64,000 nucleotides of DNA from Burkholderia pyrrocinia (GCF_018417535.1 NZ_CP070977.1:744001-808000); one strand, 5' to 3'; counted from the stretch's first letter, positions 42,853 through 52,509 are shown. Translations and numbers: made by a program. Notes: generated by a model not told the origin, from the letters alone.

Positions 42853-43947
42853 TCAGTAACTTCCGTTCGCGAACCGGGCAATCGGATCGTCTGACGTGCT
42901 GGTACGCGGGCTGACAGGCGCGGATTGCGTCGATGCACGCAACACCTGCACGGCTGTGGGCTCGGTGCTGCGCGGCGACGTCGCGGCGGGCGTCGCGGCA
43001 GGCGTCGGTTCCGCATCGAAAGCGGCAGCCTGGGCGGCGGTCAGTGCCGTCGTCGGAATCTGCGTGCCGGCCTCTGCCGGGCCGGCCGGTGCTGCATTCG
43101 CCGTCATCTCGGTCGCACCGCCATTCGCAGACGTCGCCTGTTGCTGAGCCGCCTGCACGCGCGGCGGCGGCGGTTCGTACGGATCGGCGGGCGCGGCCGC
43201 CGGTGCAACTGCAACGGCGGCGGTCGACACGGCCTGCGTGGCCGGCATGACCCGAGCGGGCGACTGGGTCGCTCCGGCTTGCGGCAAAGCATAGGCCGGC
43301 TGCCGCGGCGCGGCGGCAGTCATGACCGGGGCGGGCGCAACCGCCGGCGGGTTGCGCGGCTCGTCGCGCTTCGCCTCGTAGGTCGGCGCATCGAACGGCG
43401 TGGGCGTCGCGCGCGGCGGCGCGACGCGGCGAATGCCGTCGAAACGCTTGGCCCAGTACGGGTTCGTCAGGTAGTCGAGCCGCACGGTGCCGCCTGTCGA
43501 CGGTGCGTTGACGAAGCGCAGCTTGCCGACATAGATGCCGACGTGCGAATGCGGTCGTCCGGTCGTATTGAAGAAGATCAGGTCGCCCGGCGCGATCTGG
43601 TCGGGTTCGATCGACGCGCCGCGGCCGCTCATGTCGGCGGTCGTGCGCGGCAGGTTCACGTCGGCCGCGCGGCCGATCACGTAGCGCACGAGCCCGCTGC
43701 AGTCGAAGCCGCTCGTCGGTGTGTTGCCACCCCAGCGATACGGGACGCCGACGAGGCTCATCGCCTGGATCGAGATTTCCTCCTGGCCGACGCTGTGATC
43801 GACGAATTTCGGGAAATTGGCGGGAGCGGGGAAGGCGCGCGGCGTCGTGATCGCCATTCCGGGCGCGCGCGATGCCGACTGCGGCGGCACGCTGGAGCAG
43901 GCCGCAAGCAGGGAAACGACGGCGACGGGAACCCAGATTCGAAACAT
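42853..43947 (-). CDS. NlpC/P60 (C40) peptidoglycan hydrolase lipoprotein
   Basis: 364 residues. The signal ends with lipobox SLLAAC. The catalytic domain at about residues 55-180 has the C40 Cys in FDCSGLVRYV, the His in HSHVGIYVGK and upstream VPYRWGGNTPTSG. It would cut D-Glu/DAP peptide bonds in the cell wall. The C-terminal ~180 residues are a Pro/Ala/Thr-rich, low-complexity tail, unusual in length and probably disordered. It lies downstream of phoH on the same strand, separated by a terminator. Confidence 0.9.
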   Translation of the reverse strand: MFRIWVPVAVVSLLAACSSVPPQSASRAPGMAITTPRAFPAPANFPKFVDHSVGQEEISIQAMSLVGVPYRWGGNTPTSGFDCSGLVRYVIGRAADVNLPRTTADMSGRGASIEPDQIAPGDLIFFNTTGRPHSHVGIYVGKLRFVNAPSTGGTVRLDYLTNPYWAKRFDGIRRVAPPRATPTPFDAPTYEAKRDEPRNPPAVAPAPVMTAAAPRQPAYALPQAGATQSPARVMPATQAVSTAAVAVAPAAAPADPYEPPPPRVQAAQQQATSANGGATEMTANAAPAGPAEAGTQIPTTALTAAQAAAFDAEPTPAATPAATSPRSTEPTAVQVLRASTQSAPVSPRTSTSDDPIARFANGSY

Positions 43948-44116
43948 GGCAAGGCGGGCGAACGCAGCGCGCTCGCGAATCGTATGACAACAGACAGACC
44001 CGATGGTAGACGCTCCGGCGGGGCTTAAGCAACCATTCTTGAGAATTTACTTGAAGTTTCGCGCGTAAGTGGGGTTGTTGCGTGACGATGCGTTACCTGC
44101 GTTTTCGACCCCAAAT

Positions 44117-44145
44117 AAAAACGGCGCTCCGGAAACGGAGCGCCG
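44117..44145 (-). terminator. Terminator of phoH
   Basis: CGGCGCTCCG (44122-44131) and CGGAGCGCCG (44136-44145), followed on the minus strand by TTTTTATTT. It ends leftward phoH transcripts. Confidence 0.85.
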
Positions 44146-44185
44146 CGATGCGTCGAAAGCCGGCCGGGGCCGGCCTGCCGCGTTG

Positions 44186-45988
44186 TTACAGGATGTCCGA
44201 CGCGTAGTCGGCGAGTCGCGAGCGTTCGCCGCGCGCGAGCGTCACATGGCCGCTGTGGCCCCAGCCCTTGAAGCGGTCGACGACGTAGGTCAGGCCCGAA
44301 CTGCCTTCGGTCAGGTAAGGCGTGTCGATCTGAGCGATGTTGCCGAGGCACACGATCTTCGTGCCGGGGCCCGCGCGCGTGACGAGCGTCTTCATCTGCT
44401 TCGGCGTCAGGTTCTGCGCCTCGTCGATGATCAGGTACTTGTCGACGAACGTGCGGCCGCGCATGAAGTTCATGCTCTTCACCTTCAGGCGCGAACGGAT
44501 CAGCTCCTGCGTCGCGGCACGGCCCCATTCGCCGGCTGCGTCGTCGGTCTTCTGCAGCACTTCGAGGTTGTCGTCGAATGCGCCCATCCACGGCTGCATC
44601 TTCTCTTCCTCGGTACCGGGCAGGAAACCGATGTCCTCGCCGACGGGCACGGTCGCGCGCGTCACGATGATCTCGTTGTAGCGCTTGTCGTCGAGCACCT
44701 GCGCGAGGCCGGCCGCGAGTGCGACGAGCGTCTTGCCGGTGCCGGCCTGGCCGAGCAGCGTGACGAAGTCGATCTCGGGGTTCATCAGCAGGTTCAGCGC
44801 GAAGTTCTGCTCGCGGTTGCGCGCGGTGATGCCCCACACGTTGTTCTTGTGGTGGCTGTAGTCGCGCAGCGTCTGCAGCAGCGCCGTCTTGCCGTTCAGC
44901 TCGCGGACGATCGCGTGGAACGTCGGCTCGCCGTTCTGCGGCTCGAGATAGACGAACTCGTTGACGAGCATCGACGCGACGAGCGGGCCCGTCACGCGGT
45001 AGTACGTGGTGCCCGTCTTCGTGTCCTGCCAGCTCTCCATGCCCTTCGCGTGCTTGGTCCAGAAGTCCTGCGGCAGTTCGCGCACGCCGTTGTACAGGAG
45101 ATCCGAGTCCTCGAGCACCTGGTCGTTGAAGTAGTCTTCCGCGGGCAGGCCGAGCGCGTGCGCCTTGATCCGCATGTTGATGTCTTTCGACACCAGCACG
45201 ACCAGGCGGTCGGGCCGGTCGCGCTGCAGCGCGCGCACGACGCCGAGGATCTGGTTGTCGGCTTTGCCTGCGGGCAAGCCTTCGACGGGGGCGATGTCGG
45301 CGAGCTTCGTCTGGAAGTAGAGGCGGCCGAGCGCCTCGCGGCTGCCGAGGCGCGACAGCGGAATGCCGGACGAGATCGGGCCGCCATCGGCGACGAGCGC
45401 GTCGAGCGTACGGCTGACCTGGCGCGCGTTGCGTGCAACTTCGGACATCCCCTTCTTGTGGTTGTCGAGTTCCTCGAGCGTCATCATCGGCAGATAGACG
45501 TCGTGTTCCTCGAAGCGGAAGAGGCTGCTCGGATCGTGCATCAGCACGTTGGTGTCGAGCACGAACAGTTTCTGCAGTTCGGCTTCGGCGGGCTTGCGGT
45601 TGCGCGATTTCGTCGCTGCGCCGGCGTCGCGCGCGGGCGCAGCGGCCGGTTTGTCGGCGGCCGGTTTGTCGTTGCGCGCGACGACCGGCGCAGCGGGTTC
45701 GGCGGGCGCCGGCATCGGCTGCAACAGCGCAGCCGTCTGTTTCGTCTTGCGGCCGCGTGCGGGTGCGCTCGCGGCATCTGGCGCCGAAGACGCGACGGCA
45801 CGCAGCGGCGCGGCCGTGTTCGCGGCTTCGATCATCGGTTGGGCCACGCTGGCCGGACCATAGTCACCGGCTGTGGATGCGTCCCCTTCGGCGGATTTCT
45901 TCGCGGCTTTCGCGGGCCGCGCTTTCGCCTTGTATTCGTCGGGCGGCAGCAGGCTGCCGAGCTTGCTGGGGGGAGTAGGCAAAGGCAT
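44186..45988 (-). CDS. PhoH-family ATPase with N-terminal PIN domain
   Basis: About 600 residues. An Ala/Lys-rich start is followed by a PIN nuclease-like domain (LFVLDTNVLMHDPSSLFRF near residue 135) and a C-terminal PhoH P-loop domain (LLGQAGTGKTLVALAAGLAQ near 395; Walker B YLIIDEAQNLTPKQMKTLV near 510). PhoH/PIN proteins are RNA helicase/nuclease candidates. The start (MPLPTPPSKLGSLL) follows GAGGGACAC; an earlier in-frame ATG (46081) is rejected. The gene ends at a strong hairpin. Confidence 0.9.
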   Translation of the reverse strand: MPLPTPPSKLGSLLPPDEYKAKARPAKAAKKSAEGDASTAGDYGPASVAQPMIEAANTAAPLRAVASSAPDAASAPARGRKTKQTAALLQPMPAPAEPAAPVVARNDKPAADKPAAAPARDAGAATKSRNRKPAEAELQKLFVLDTNVLMHDPSSLFRFEEHDVYLPMMTLEELDNHKKGMSEVARNARQVSRTLDALVADGGPISSGIPLSRLGSREALGRLYFQTKLADIAPVEGLPAGKADNQILGVVRALQRDRPDRLVVLVSKDINMRIKAHALGLPAEDYFNDQVLEDSDLLYNGVRELPQDFWTKHAKGMESWQDTKTGTTYYRVTGPLVASMLVNEFVYLEPQNGEPTFHAIVRELNGKTALLQTLRDYSHHKNNVWGITARNREQNFALNLLMNPEIDFVTLLGQAGTGKTLVALAAGLAQVLDDKRYNEIIVTRATVPVGEDIGFLPGTEEEKMQPWMGAFDDNLEVLQKTDDAAGEWGRAATQELIRSRLKVKSMNFMRGRTFVDKYLIIDEAQNLTPKQMKTLVTRAGPGTKIVCLGNIAQIDTPYLTEGSSGLTYVVDRFKGWGHSGHVTLARGERSRLADYASDIL

Positions 45989-46166
45989 GGTGTCCCTCGG
46001 GAGGAATCGTGTCGCATGGCATGCGCCGCTGATCGCATCCTGCGTGACGTAGACGCATGCAGTTTGCGCGCGGTGGCGCACAGGAATTTCGTCTAGCCGG
46101 TTCGCCTAAGTGTCGATCAGCTCCTTGACGGGGTGAGGGCCGGACCGAGGGCCGGCGCGCAATCCA

Positions 46167-46205
46167 TAAAAAAAGCCGCTGCCCCGTCGACAGGGGCATG
46201 CGGCT
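46167..46205 (-). terminator. Terminator of bcp
   Basis: AGCCGC-TGCCCC (46174-46185) with GGGGCA-TGCGGCT (46193-46205); on the minus strand the stem is followed by seven T. It ends leftward transcription from bcp and lies within the phoH-bcp gap (45989-46320), where the phoH promoter should also be. Confidence 0.82.
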
Positions 46206-46320
46206 CGGCTGATACCGTCGTGATGCGCGTCAGGTGCCGGGAAGCATCGCATCGAGCACCGGCGCAGCTACGAGAAATATGGGGCGAACTGGCATTCATT
46301 GCGGCCCAATATAACGCGCC

Positions 46321-46782
46321 TCAAAGCGCTTGTACAGCACTTAGCACGTCGTCGACATGACCCGGTACCTTGATGCCGCGCCATGCCTGACGGAGCACGC
46401 CGTCGGCGTCGATCAGGAACGTCGAGCGCTCGATTCCGCGTACTTCCTTGCCATACATTTTCTTCATCTTGATGACATCGAACAGCGCGCACAGCGCTTC
46501 GTCGGCATCGGAGATCAGCGGGAACGGCAGTTCGAGCTTTGCCTTGAAATTGTCATGCGAGCGCAGGCTGTCGCGCGACACGCCGATGACTTCCGCACCG
46601 GCTTTCTTGAACTTCGGATAGAGATCACGGAACTGCAGCCCTTCGGTCGTGCAGCCCGGCGTGTTGTCCTTCGGATAGAAGTACAGCACGAGCTTCTTGC
46701 CCTTCAGGTCGGACAGCGAAATGTCGCCACCCGTGGCCGCTGCGGTGAAATCGGGAACTTGACGGTCAACTTCGACAGACAC
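46321..46782 (-). CDS. bcp: Thioredoxin-dependent peroxiredoxin (Bcp type)
   Basis: 153 residues. The peroxidatic Cys is in YPKDNTPGCTTEGLQFRDLY near residue 44, preceded by KLVLYFYPKD. The usual resolving Cys five residues later is Leu/Gln here, so it is a one-Cys-type variant; another Cys (EALCALFDV) may serve. It reduces hydroperoxides using thioredoxin-like donors. It lies 110 bases downstream of arnD, on the same strand. Confidence 0.93.
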   Translation of the reverse strand: MSVEVDRQVPDFTAAATGGDISLSDLKGKKLVLYFYPKDNTPGCTTEGLQFRDLYPKFKKAGAEVIGVSRDSLRSHDNFKAKLELPFPLISDADEALCALFDVIKMKKMYGKEVRGIERSTFLIDADGVLRQAWRGIKVPGHVDDVLSAVQAL

Positions 46783-46892
46783 GTGTTTCTCCTGTTGTTA
46801 TGGAAAGGCGCCGCTGCGGGGGCGCGGTTCGGCGGAGCATCGCGGCAGCGCGCCGCAAGGGCGCGGCGGGCGACGCCGGCTCGCGTGCGAAC

Positions 46893-47789
46893 TCAGTCGG
46901 GCTGGACGATCAGTTCGCCGGAACGGCCGGGGATTTCGCCCCACGTGACAGGGTACGATGGCAGCGAGTCGCGGTCCAGCGTCGCGTGGTAGTCGCCCAT
47001 CGTCGCAAACGTGTGGCCTTGCGCGCGCCAGCCGGCGAGCAGTTGCTCGAACACGGGCGCGAGCTTCTGGCCTTCCAGTTCCGCATGCAGCGTGAACACC
47101 TGGTCGTGCGGATTGGTTTCGGTGAACTTGAGGATGTGCGCGGCGACGTTGTGCGTGTCGACGCCGTCGATGCCGAGCACTTCGTCGAGCGTGGGCAGCG
47201 TCGTCGGCATCTGCACGTGCGACAGCGTGCGGCCGCCGACGACGGGCAGGTACGGCGAATGGCCGCGACCGTCGGATGCGTAGCGCATCCCCCATGCGTC
47301 GATCTGCTCGAAAGCCGAGTCGTTCATCTGCCAGCCGGCCGCGCCGTGCGTGACGGGCGGTGCGCCGAAGATCTCGATGAAGCGCGCGTGGCTCTTCTGC
47401 ATTTCACGCGCGGTCCAGTCGCGATCGCGCGCGCGGACGTTGTCCTGCCAGTACACGTGATCCCACGTGTGGATCCCGCATTCGAAGCCGGCCTCGTGGA
47501 TCGCGCGCATGTCGGCGATCGCACGGCGGCCGATGTCGGGGCCCGGCAGCAGCACGCCGTACATCAGCTGCTTCACGCCGTAGTGCTCGACTACCGACGT
47601 GCGCGACACCTTCTTCAGGAAGCCGGGGCGGAACACGCGCCGCAGCGCCCAGCCCGTGTGATCGGGCCCGAGGCTGAAGAGGAAGGTCGCGCGCGCACTG
47701 AAGCGGTCGAAGATGCGCGCGAGGTTCGGCACGCCTTCGCGCGTGCCGCGCAGCGTGTCGACGTCGATCTTGAGGACGATGCGAGCCAA
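46893..47789 (-). CDS. arnD: ArnD-type deformylase (polysaccharide deacetylase fold)
   Basis: 298 residues from a TTG start (ARIVLKIDVDTLRGTREGVP). The NodB-type metal motifs are KIDVDT with the first Asp, and ECGIHTWDHVYW with His-x3-His. It removes formyl from undecaprenyl-phosphate-L-Ara4FN at the inner membrane. It is the last gene of the arn cluster, 13 bases after the decarboxylase gene. No ATG fits the conserved N-terminus, so TTG is chosen. Confidence 0.9.
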   Translation of the reverse strand: MARIVLKIDVDTLRGTREGVPNLARIFDRFSARATFLFSLGPDHTGWALRRVFRPGFLKKVSRTSVVEHYGVKQLMYGVLLPGPDIGRRAIADMRAIHEAGFECGIHTWDHVYWQDNVRARDRDWTAREMQKSHARFIEIFGAPPVTHGAAGWQMNDSAFEQIDAWGMRYASDGRGHSPYLPVVGGRTLSHVQMPTTLPTLDEVLGIDGVDTHNVAAHILKFTETNPHDQVFTLHAELEGQKLAPVFEQLLAGWRAQGHTFATMGDYHATLDRDSLPSYPVTWGEIPGRSGELIVQPD

Positions 47790-47802
47790 GCGAGCGTCCC
47801 GG

Positions 47803-48858
47803 TCAGCCTTGCTGTTCGACGAGCGCGCGGGCGTCGGCGACGTGGCCGCGATACGCTTCGAAGATGTTGCGCAGCGCGTCGTCGAACGTCGCTTGCGGCG
47901 CCCAGCCGAGTTCCTGCATCGTGTTGTCGATCTTCGGCACGCGGTTCTGCACGTCCTGGTAGCCGTTGCCGTAGTAGGCGCCGGACGTCGTCTCGACGAG
48001 CTTCACCTGCTTGGCCGAATCGGCGTACTCGGGGAATTCCGCCGCCAGTTCGAGCATCTTGTGCGCGAGTTCGCGAACCGAGAAGTTGTTCTTCGGATTC
48101 CCGATGTTGTAGATCTTGCCCGACGCGACGCCGTTCTTGTTGTCGATGATCTTCATCAGTGCGCTGATGCCGTCGCCGATATCGGTGAATGCGCGCTTCT
48201 GCGAGCCGCCGTCGACGAGGCTGATGTTCTCGCCGCGCACGATGTGGCCGAGGAACTGCGTGACCACGCGCGAGCTGCCTTCCTTCGGCGTGTAGATCGA
48301 GTCGAGGCCCGGGCCGATCCAGTTGAACGGACGGAACAGCGTGAAGTTCAGGCCTTCCATCCCGTAGCCCCAGATCACGCGGTCCATCAACTGCTTCGAG
48401 CACGCGTAGATCCAGCGCGGCTTGTTGATCGGGCCGTAGGTGAGCGCCGATGCGTCCGGGTCGAACTGCTCGTCCGCGCACATGCCGTAGACCTCGGAGG
48501 TCGACGGGAACACGAGGTGCTTGCCGTACTTGACGGCCGAACGCACGATCGGCAGGTTCGCCTCGAAGTCGAGCTCGAACACGCGCAGCGGCTGCTGGAC
48601 ATAGGTGGCGGGCGTCGCGATCGCGACGAGCGGCAGGATCACGTCGCACTTCTTCACGTGATACTCGACCCACTCCTTGTTGATCGTGATGTCGCCTTCG
48701 AAGAAATGCATCCGCTCGTGGTTGACGAGGTCGCCAAGCCGATCGGTCTGCATGTCCATGCCGAACACTTCCCAATCGGTGGTTTCAAGAATGCGCTTCG
48801 ACAGGTGATGGCCGATGAAGCCGTTCACACCCAGGATCAGGACTTTTTTTGCTTTCAT
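47803..48858 (-). CDS. arnA: UDP-glucuronate decarboxylase (ArnA C-terminal activity)
   Basis: 351 residues of the short-chain dehydrogenase fold. The NAD motif ILGVNGFIGHHLSKRI is near residue 9 and the catalytic Ser is in FPSTSEVYGM with the following Tyr/Lys region YACSKQLMDRV. It oxidises and decarboxylates UDP-glucuronate to UDP-4-keto-arabinose. In E. coli this is the C-terminal half of ArnA; here it is a separate gene whose ATG overlaps the formyltransferase stop (ATGA). Confidence 0.92.
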   Translation of the reverse strand: MKAKKVLILGVNGFIGHHLSKRILETTDWEVFGMDMQTDRLGDLVNHERMHFFEGDITINKEWVEYHVKKCDVILPLVAIATPATYVQQPLRVFELDFEANLPIVRSAVKYGKHLVFPSTSEVYGMCADEQFDPDASALTYGPINKPRWIYACSKQLMDRVIWGYGMEGLNFTLFRPFNWIGPGLDSIYTPKEGSSRVVTQFLGHIVRGENISLVDGGSQKRAFTDIGDGISALMKIIDNKNGVASGKIYNIGNPKNNFSVRELAHKMLELAAEFPEYADSAKQVKLVETTSGAYYGNGYQDVQNRVPKIDNTMQELGWAPQATFDDALRNIFEAYRGHVADARALVEQQG

Positions 48859-49802
48859 GAATGACGGGAAGAATGAATGAACTGCGCGAATTCCGCGGGC
48901 GTCACGACGGTTTCGCTGCCGTCGCGCTGCTGCCACAGCTCGAGAATGGATAGGGCGCGGCTGTCGCCGCAGACGCCGAATAGCGCATTATCGCTTACGT
49001 GCAGGCCGGGCGGCAAATCTGCCGCGGCGGCGGCCGCCGCGCTGCCGGGCGCCGCGAGGCGCGCGCGCGCGATCACGAAACGCGTGCCCTCGACGTCGGT
49101 GAACGCGCCCGGATACGGGGGCGCGACCGCGCGCACCAGGTTGTAGACGTGCGCGGCCGGCTTCGACCAGTCGACGCGGCCGTCTTCGGGCTTGCGCCCG
49201 CCGAAGTAGCTGCCGGTCGAGAGATCGTTCGGCAGGTGCGCCGCTTCGCCCGCGAGCAGCGCTGGGAGCACGCGCCAGAGCGTCTGCTCGGCGGCCACCG
49301 TGACCTTGTCGAACACCTGCGTGGCCGTGTCGTCCGGCAGGATCGGCACCGCGGTCTGGCCGATGATCGCGCCCGCGTCGGGCTTCGCGGCCATTTCGTG
49401 CAGCGTCGCGCCGGTTTCGGTCTCGCCGTTCAGCACGGCCCAGTTGGTCGGTACCCGACCCCGGTATTTCGGCAGCAGCGAACCGTGCATGTTGTACGCA
49501 CCGCGCGGCGCGATCGCGAGCAGGTCCACCGGCAGCATGTGCCGGTAGTAGAACGAGAAGATGAAATCCGGCTGCGCGTCCGACACCGCGCGGCGCAGCG
49601 CCGGATCGGCGGGGTCGGACGGCGTGACGACCGGAATGCCGTGCTCGGTCGCGACCGACGCGACGCTGCCGAACCAGATGTTCTCGTTCGGGTTGTCCTC
49701 GTGCGTGACGACGAGCGCGACGTCGACGCCGCGTGCGAGCAGCACCTGCAGGCATCGCACGCCGACGTTGTGATACGCGAAGACGACCGCGCGCGGCTTC
49801 AT
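48855..49802 (-). CDS. UDP-L-Ara4N formyltransferase (ArnA N-terminal activity)
   Basis: 315 residues. It begins MKPRAVVFAYHNVGVRCLQV. The Asn-His-Asp triad is visible as YNMHGSLLPKYRG near residue 103 and KPDAGAIIGQ near 141. It formylates UDP-L-Ara4N with N10-formyl-tetrahydrofolate. It corresponds to the N-terminal half of enterobacterial ArnA. The gene overlaps both neighbours by four bases (ATGA with arnC and with the decarboxylase), so the three are translationally coupled. Confidence 0.92.
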   Translation of the reverse strand: MKPRAVVFAYHNVGVRCLQVLLARGVDVALVVTHEDNPNENIWFGSVASVATEHGIPVVTPSDPADPALRRAVSDAQPDFIFSFYYRHMLPVDLLAIAPRGAYNMHGSLLPKYRGRVPTNWAVLNGETETGATLHEMAAKPDAGAIIGQTAVPILPDDTATQVFDKVTVAAEQTLWRVLPALLAGEAAHLPNDLSTGSYFGGRKPEDGRVDWSKPAAHVYNLVRAVAPPYPGAFTDVEGTRFVIARARLAAPGSAAAAAAADLPPGLHVSDNALFGVCGDSRALSILELWQQRDGSETVVTPAEFAQFIHSSRHS

Positions 49803-50836
49803 TGCGTGGCTCCCGCGCGGTTCGCGCCGGCCGGCACCGCCGGCACGCCGTCGTGCTGCTCGAGCACGGCCTGGATCAGGTAGCGCGGCCGCGCGCGCAC
49901 CTGCTGGTAGATGCGGCCGACGTATTCGCCGAGCAGGCCGAGCGCGAAGATGATCACGCCGAGCAGGAAGAACGTGATCGCGAACAGCGTGAACACGCCT
50001 TGCACTTCCGCGCCGACGATGAAGCGCCGCACGAGCAGCAGCACGAACAGTGCGGCGGAGCCGAGCGACAGGATCACGCCGATGAACGACAGCCACTGCA
50101 GCGGCACGACCGAGAAGCCCGTCACGAGGTCGAAGTTCAGCCGGATCAGGCTGTACAGCGAGTACTTCGACTCGCCCGCGAAGCGCTCCTCGTGCGCGAC
50201 CTCGATCTCGGTCGGGTTCTGCGCGAACGTATAGGCAAGCGCGGGGATGAACGTGTTGACTTCGCCGCACACGTTGATCGTGTCGATGATGCGGCGGCTG
50301 TACGCGCGCAGCATGCAGCCCTGGTCGGTCATCTTGATGCGCGTGATGCGCTCGCGCAGCCGGTTCATCATCTGCGACGCCTTGCGTCGCCACAGGCTGT
50401 CCTGGCGCTGCTTGCGGATCGAGCCGACGTAGTCGTAGCCCTCGCGCATCTTCGTGATCAGCTTGCCGATTTCCTCGGGCGGGTTCTGCAGGTCGGCGTC
50501 GAGCGTGATGACGATCTCGCCGCGCGACTGCGCGAAGCCCGCGAGGATCGCCATGTGCTGGCCGTAGTTGCCGTTGAGCAGCACGACGCGCGTCGTGTCG
50601 GGGCGCACGCGGAACTGATCGGCGAGCATCGCGGCCGAGCGGTCGCGGCTGCCGTCGTTGATCAGGATCACTTCGTATGACGTGTCGAGTGCGTCGAGTG
50701 CCGGATACAGCCGCGCGAACAGCGCGGCGAGGCCATCTTCCTCGTTGTACACCGGAATGATGACCGATACTTCGGGCCGGCCGGCGTCCAGGTGTCCGGC
50801 GCCCGGATGCCCGGCGCGTGCTTCAAGGTGACTCAT
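49799..50836 (-). CDS. arnC: Undecaprenyl-phosphate 4-deoxy-4-formamido-L-arabinose transferase
   Basis: 345 residues. A GT2 domain (VSVIIPVYNEEDGLAALFAR, LNGNYGQHMAILAGFAQSRG, TLDADLQNPPEEI with DAD) is followed by two C-terminal transmembrane helices (LSFIGVILSLGSAALFVLLL and ITFFLLGVIIFALGLLGEYV). It moves L-Ara4FN onto undecaprenyl phosphate on the cytoplasmic face. It starts 6 bases after arnB and overlaps the formyltransferase gene. Confidence 0.93.
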   Translation of the reverse strand: MSHLEARAGHPGAGHLDAGRPEVSVIIPVYNEEDGLAALFARLYPALDALDTSYEVILINDGSRDRSAAMLADQFRVRPDTTRVVLLNGNYGQHMAILAGFAQSRGEIVITLDADLQNPPEEIGKLITKMREGYDYVGSIRKQRQDSLWRRKASQMMNRLRERITRIKMTDQGCMLRAYSRRIIDTINVCGEVNTFIPALAYTFAQNPTEIEVAHEERFAGESKYSLYSLIRLNFDLVTGFSVVPLQWLSFIGVILSLGSAALFVLLLVRRFIVGAEVQGVFTLFAITFFLLGVIIFALGLLGEYVGRIYQQVRARPRYLIQAVLEQHDGVPAVPAGANRAGATQ

Positions 50837-50842
50837 GTACGC

Positions 50843-51994
50843 TTATTTTCCGTATTGTTCGCAAATCTGGTTGACGGCGTCGACCACGCGACGCACGTCG
50901 CCTTCCGTCATCTGCGTGAAGAGCGGCAGCGTGACGGTCGACGCGCCGTACCGTTCGGCGTGGGGGAACATGCCCTCCTTGAAGCCTCGCGCGCGGTACA
51001 GCGTGAAAAGATGGATGGCCGGGTAATGGATCCCGGTGCCGATGCCGCGTTCCTTCATCTGCGCCATGAACTCGGCGCGGGTGATCGTCAGCCGGTCGAG
51101 CGGCAGCGTGACGAGGAACATGTGCCAGTTGCCGTGCTCGAATTCGGCGAGCGGCAGGCCGAGGCCGAGCTGCGCGGCCGGGCCGCTTTCGAACGCGGCG
51201 AAATACGCGCGGGCGAGCGCATGGCGCTGCGCGGTGAAGCGCTCGAGGTGCGGCAGCTGGCCGAGGCCGACGCGCGCGGCGACGTCGGTCAGGTTGTACT
51301 TGCCGCCGAGCACGTCGCAATCCATCCCGTCGAAGCCCGTGCGCGTGATGCCTTGCAGCCGGTACTTCTGCGCGAGCGTGGCCTCGTCCTCGTTGTTCAG
51401 CACGAGCGCGCCGCCTTCGATCGTCGTCAGGTTCTTGTTCGCGTGGAAGCTGAACGACACGATGTCGCCGATCGCGCCGATGCGCTTGCCGTTCCACGTC
51501 GAGCCGAGCGCCTGTGCCGCATCTTCGATCACGCGCAGGTTGTGCGCGCGCGCGATCGCGTACAGGCGATCCATGTCGACCGGCAGGCCGGCCAGGTAGA
51601 CGGGGATGATCGCCTTCGTGCGCGGCGTGATCACCTGCTCGAGCTTGTCGAGGTCGATGTTGCGCGTGACGGGATCGATGTCCGCGAACACGGGTGTCGC
51701 ACCCGTCTCGAGGATCACGTTGCTGGTCGAGACCCACGACGCCGGGCTCGTGATCACTTCGTCACCGGCGCCGACGCCCGCGATGCGCAGGCCGATTTCG
51801 AGCGTGCAGGTGCCCGAGTTGAACGCGCGGACCGGACGGGCGCCGCAGTATTCGGACAGCGCCGCTTCGAATTTCTGGCACTGCGGGCCGGTGGTGATCC
51901 AGCCCGAGCGCAGCACTTCGACGACGCCCTGGATGGTTTCCTCATCGATCTCGGGGCGGGTGAACGGCAGAAACGGAGCGGTAGTCTGGCTCAT
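50843..51994 (-). CDS. arnB: UDP-4-amino-4-deoxy-L-arabinose aminotransferase
   Basis: 383 residues of the DegT/ArnB PLP-dependent family. The PLP Lys is in SFHANKNLTTIEGGAL near residue 187; other motifs are FNSGTCTLEIGLR near 63 and VIEDAAQALGSTW near 158. It converts UDP-4-keto-arabinose to UDP-L-Ara4N with glutamate. The start (MSQTTAPFLPFTRPEIDEET) is placed at 51994. A 130-base gap to the upstream SMR gene could hold an internal promoter. Confidence 0.94.
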   Translation of the reverse strand: MSQTTAPFLPFTRPEIDEETIQGVVEVLRSGWITTGPQCQKFEAALSEYCGARPVRAFNSGTCTLEIGLRIAGVGAGDEVITSPASWVSTSNVILETGATPVFADIDPVTRNIDLDKLEQVITPRTKAIIPVYLAGLPVDMDRLYAIARAHNLRVIEDAAQALGSTWNGKRIGAIGDIVSFSFHANKNLTTIEGGALVLNNEDEATLAQKYRLQGITRTGFDGMDCDVLGGKYNLTDVAARVGLGQLPHLERFTAQRHALARAYFAAFESGPAAQLGLGLPLAEFEHGNWHMFLVTLPLDRLTITRAEFMAQMKERGIGTGIHYPAIHLFTLYRARGFKEGMFPHAERYGASTVTLPLFTQMTEGDVRRVVDAVNQICEQYGK

Positions 51995-52124
51995 GAACGC
52001 TTTGGCCTGTAATGGCGTGTAATAAAAGGGTCGGGCAATCCCGTCCGAAACCGGCATTAAACACTGGTTGGCGGATTCGTACCGTGATTTTTTGTAGGCA
52101 GACGCTTAACGCCGCGAGGCATGC

Positions 52125-52496
52125 TCAGCTTCGCGCGAGCACGAGCACCCCGATCAGGATGATGCCGATGCCGATGAGCCGCTGGACCGACAGCACCTCG
52201 CCGAACAGGTACCACGCCGCGAATGCGTTGACGACGTAGCCGAGCGACAGCATCGGGTACGCGATCGACACGTCGACCCGCGACAGCCCGAGGATCCACA
52301 CGACGACGCTCAGCACGTAGCAGCCGAGACCGCCGATGATCGGCAACTGGGTCGCGATCTTCAGGCCGACCGGGACGATGTTCGCGCGGCTGAATTCGAA
52401 GTGCCCGACGGCGTTGACGCCGGCTTTCAGCAGAAGCTGCGCACAGGCGTTGAGCATCACGCCGGTGATGATGCAGACGAACGAAACGGGATTCAT
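52125..52496 (-). CDS. SMR/EamA-like ArnE/ArnF-type flippase subunit
   Basis: 123 residues with four transmembrane helices (FVCIITGVMLNACAQLLLKA, LGCYVLSVVVWILGLSRVDV, ending RLIGIGIILIGVLVLA), the size of ArnE/ArnF. In E. coli two such proteins flip undecaprenyl-phosphate-L-Ara4N to the periplasm. Only one is encoded here, so it may work as a homodimer. It lies between arnT and arnB. Confidence 0.86.
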   Translation of the reverse strand: MNPVSFVCIITGVMLNACAQLLLKAGVNAVGHFEFSRANIVPVGLKIATQLPIIGGLGCYVLSVVVWILGLSRVDVSIAYPMLSLGYVVNAFAAWYLFGEVLSVQRLIGIGIILIGVLVLARS

Positions 52497-52509
52497 GCGG
52501 TGGGCGTCC

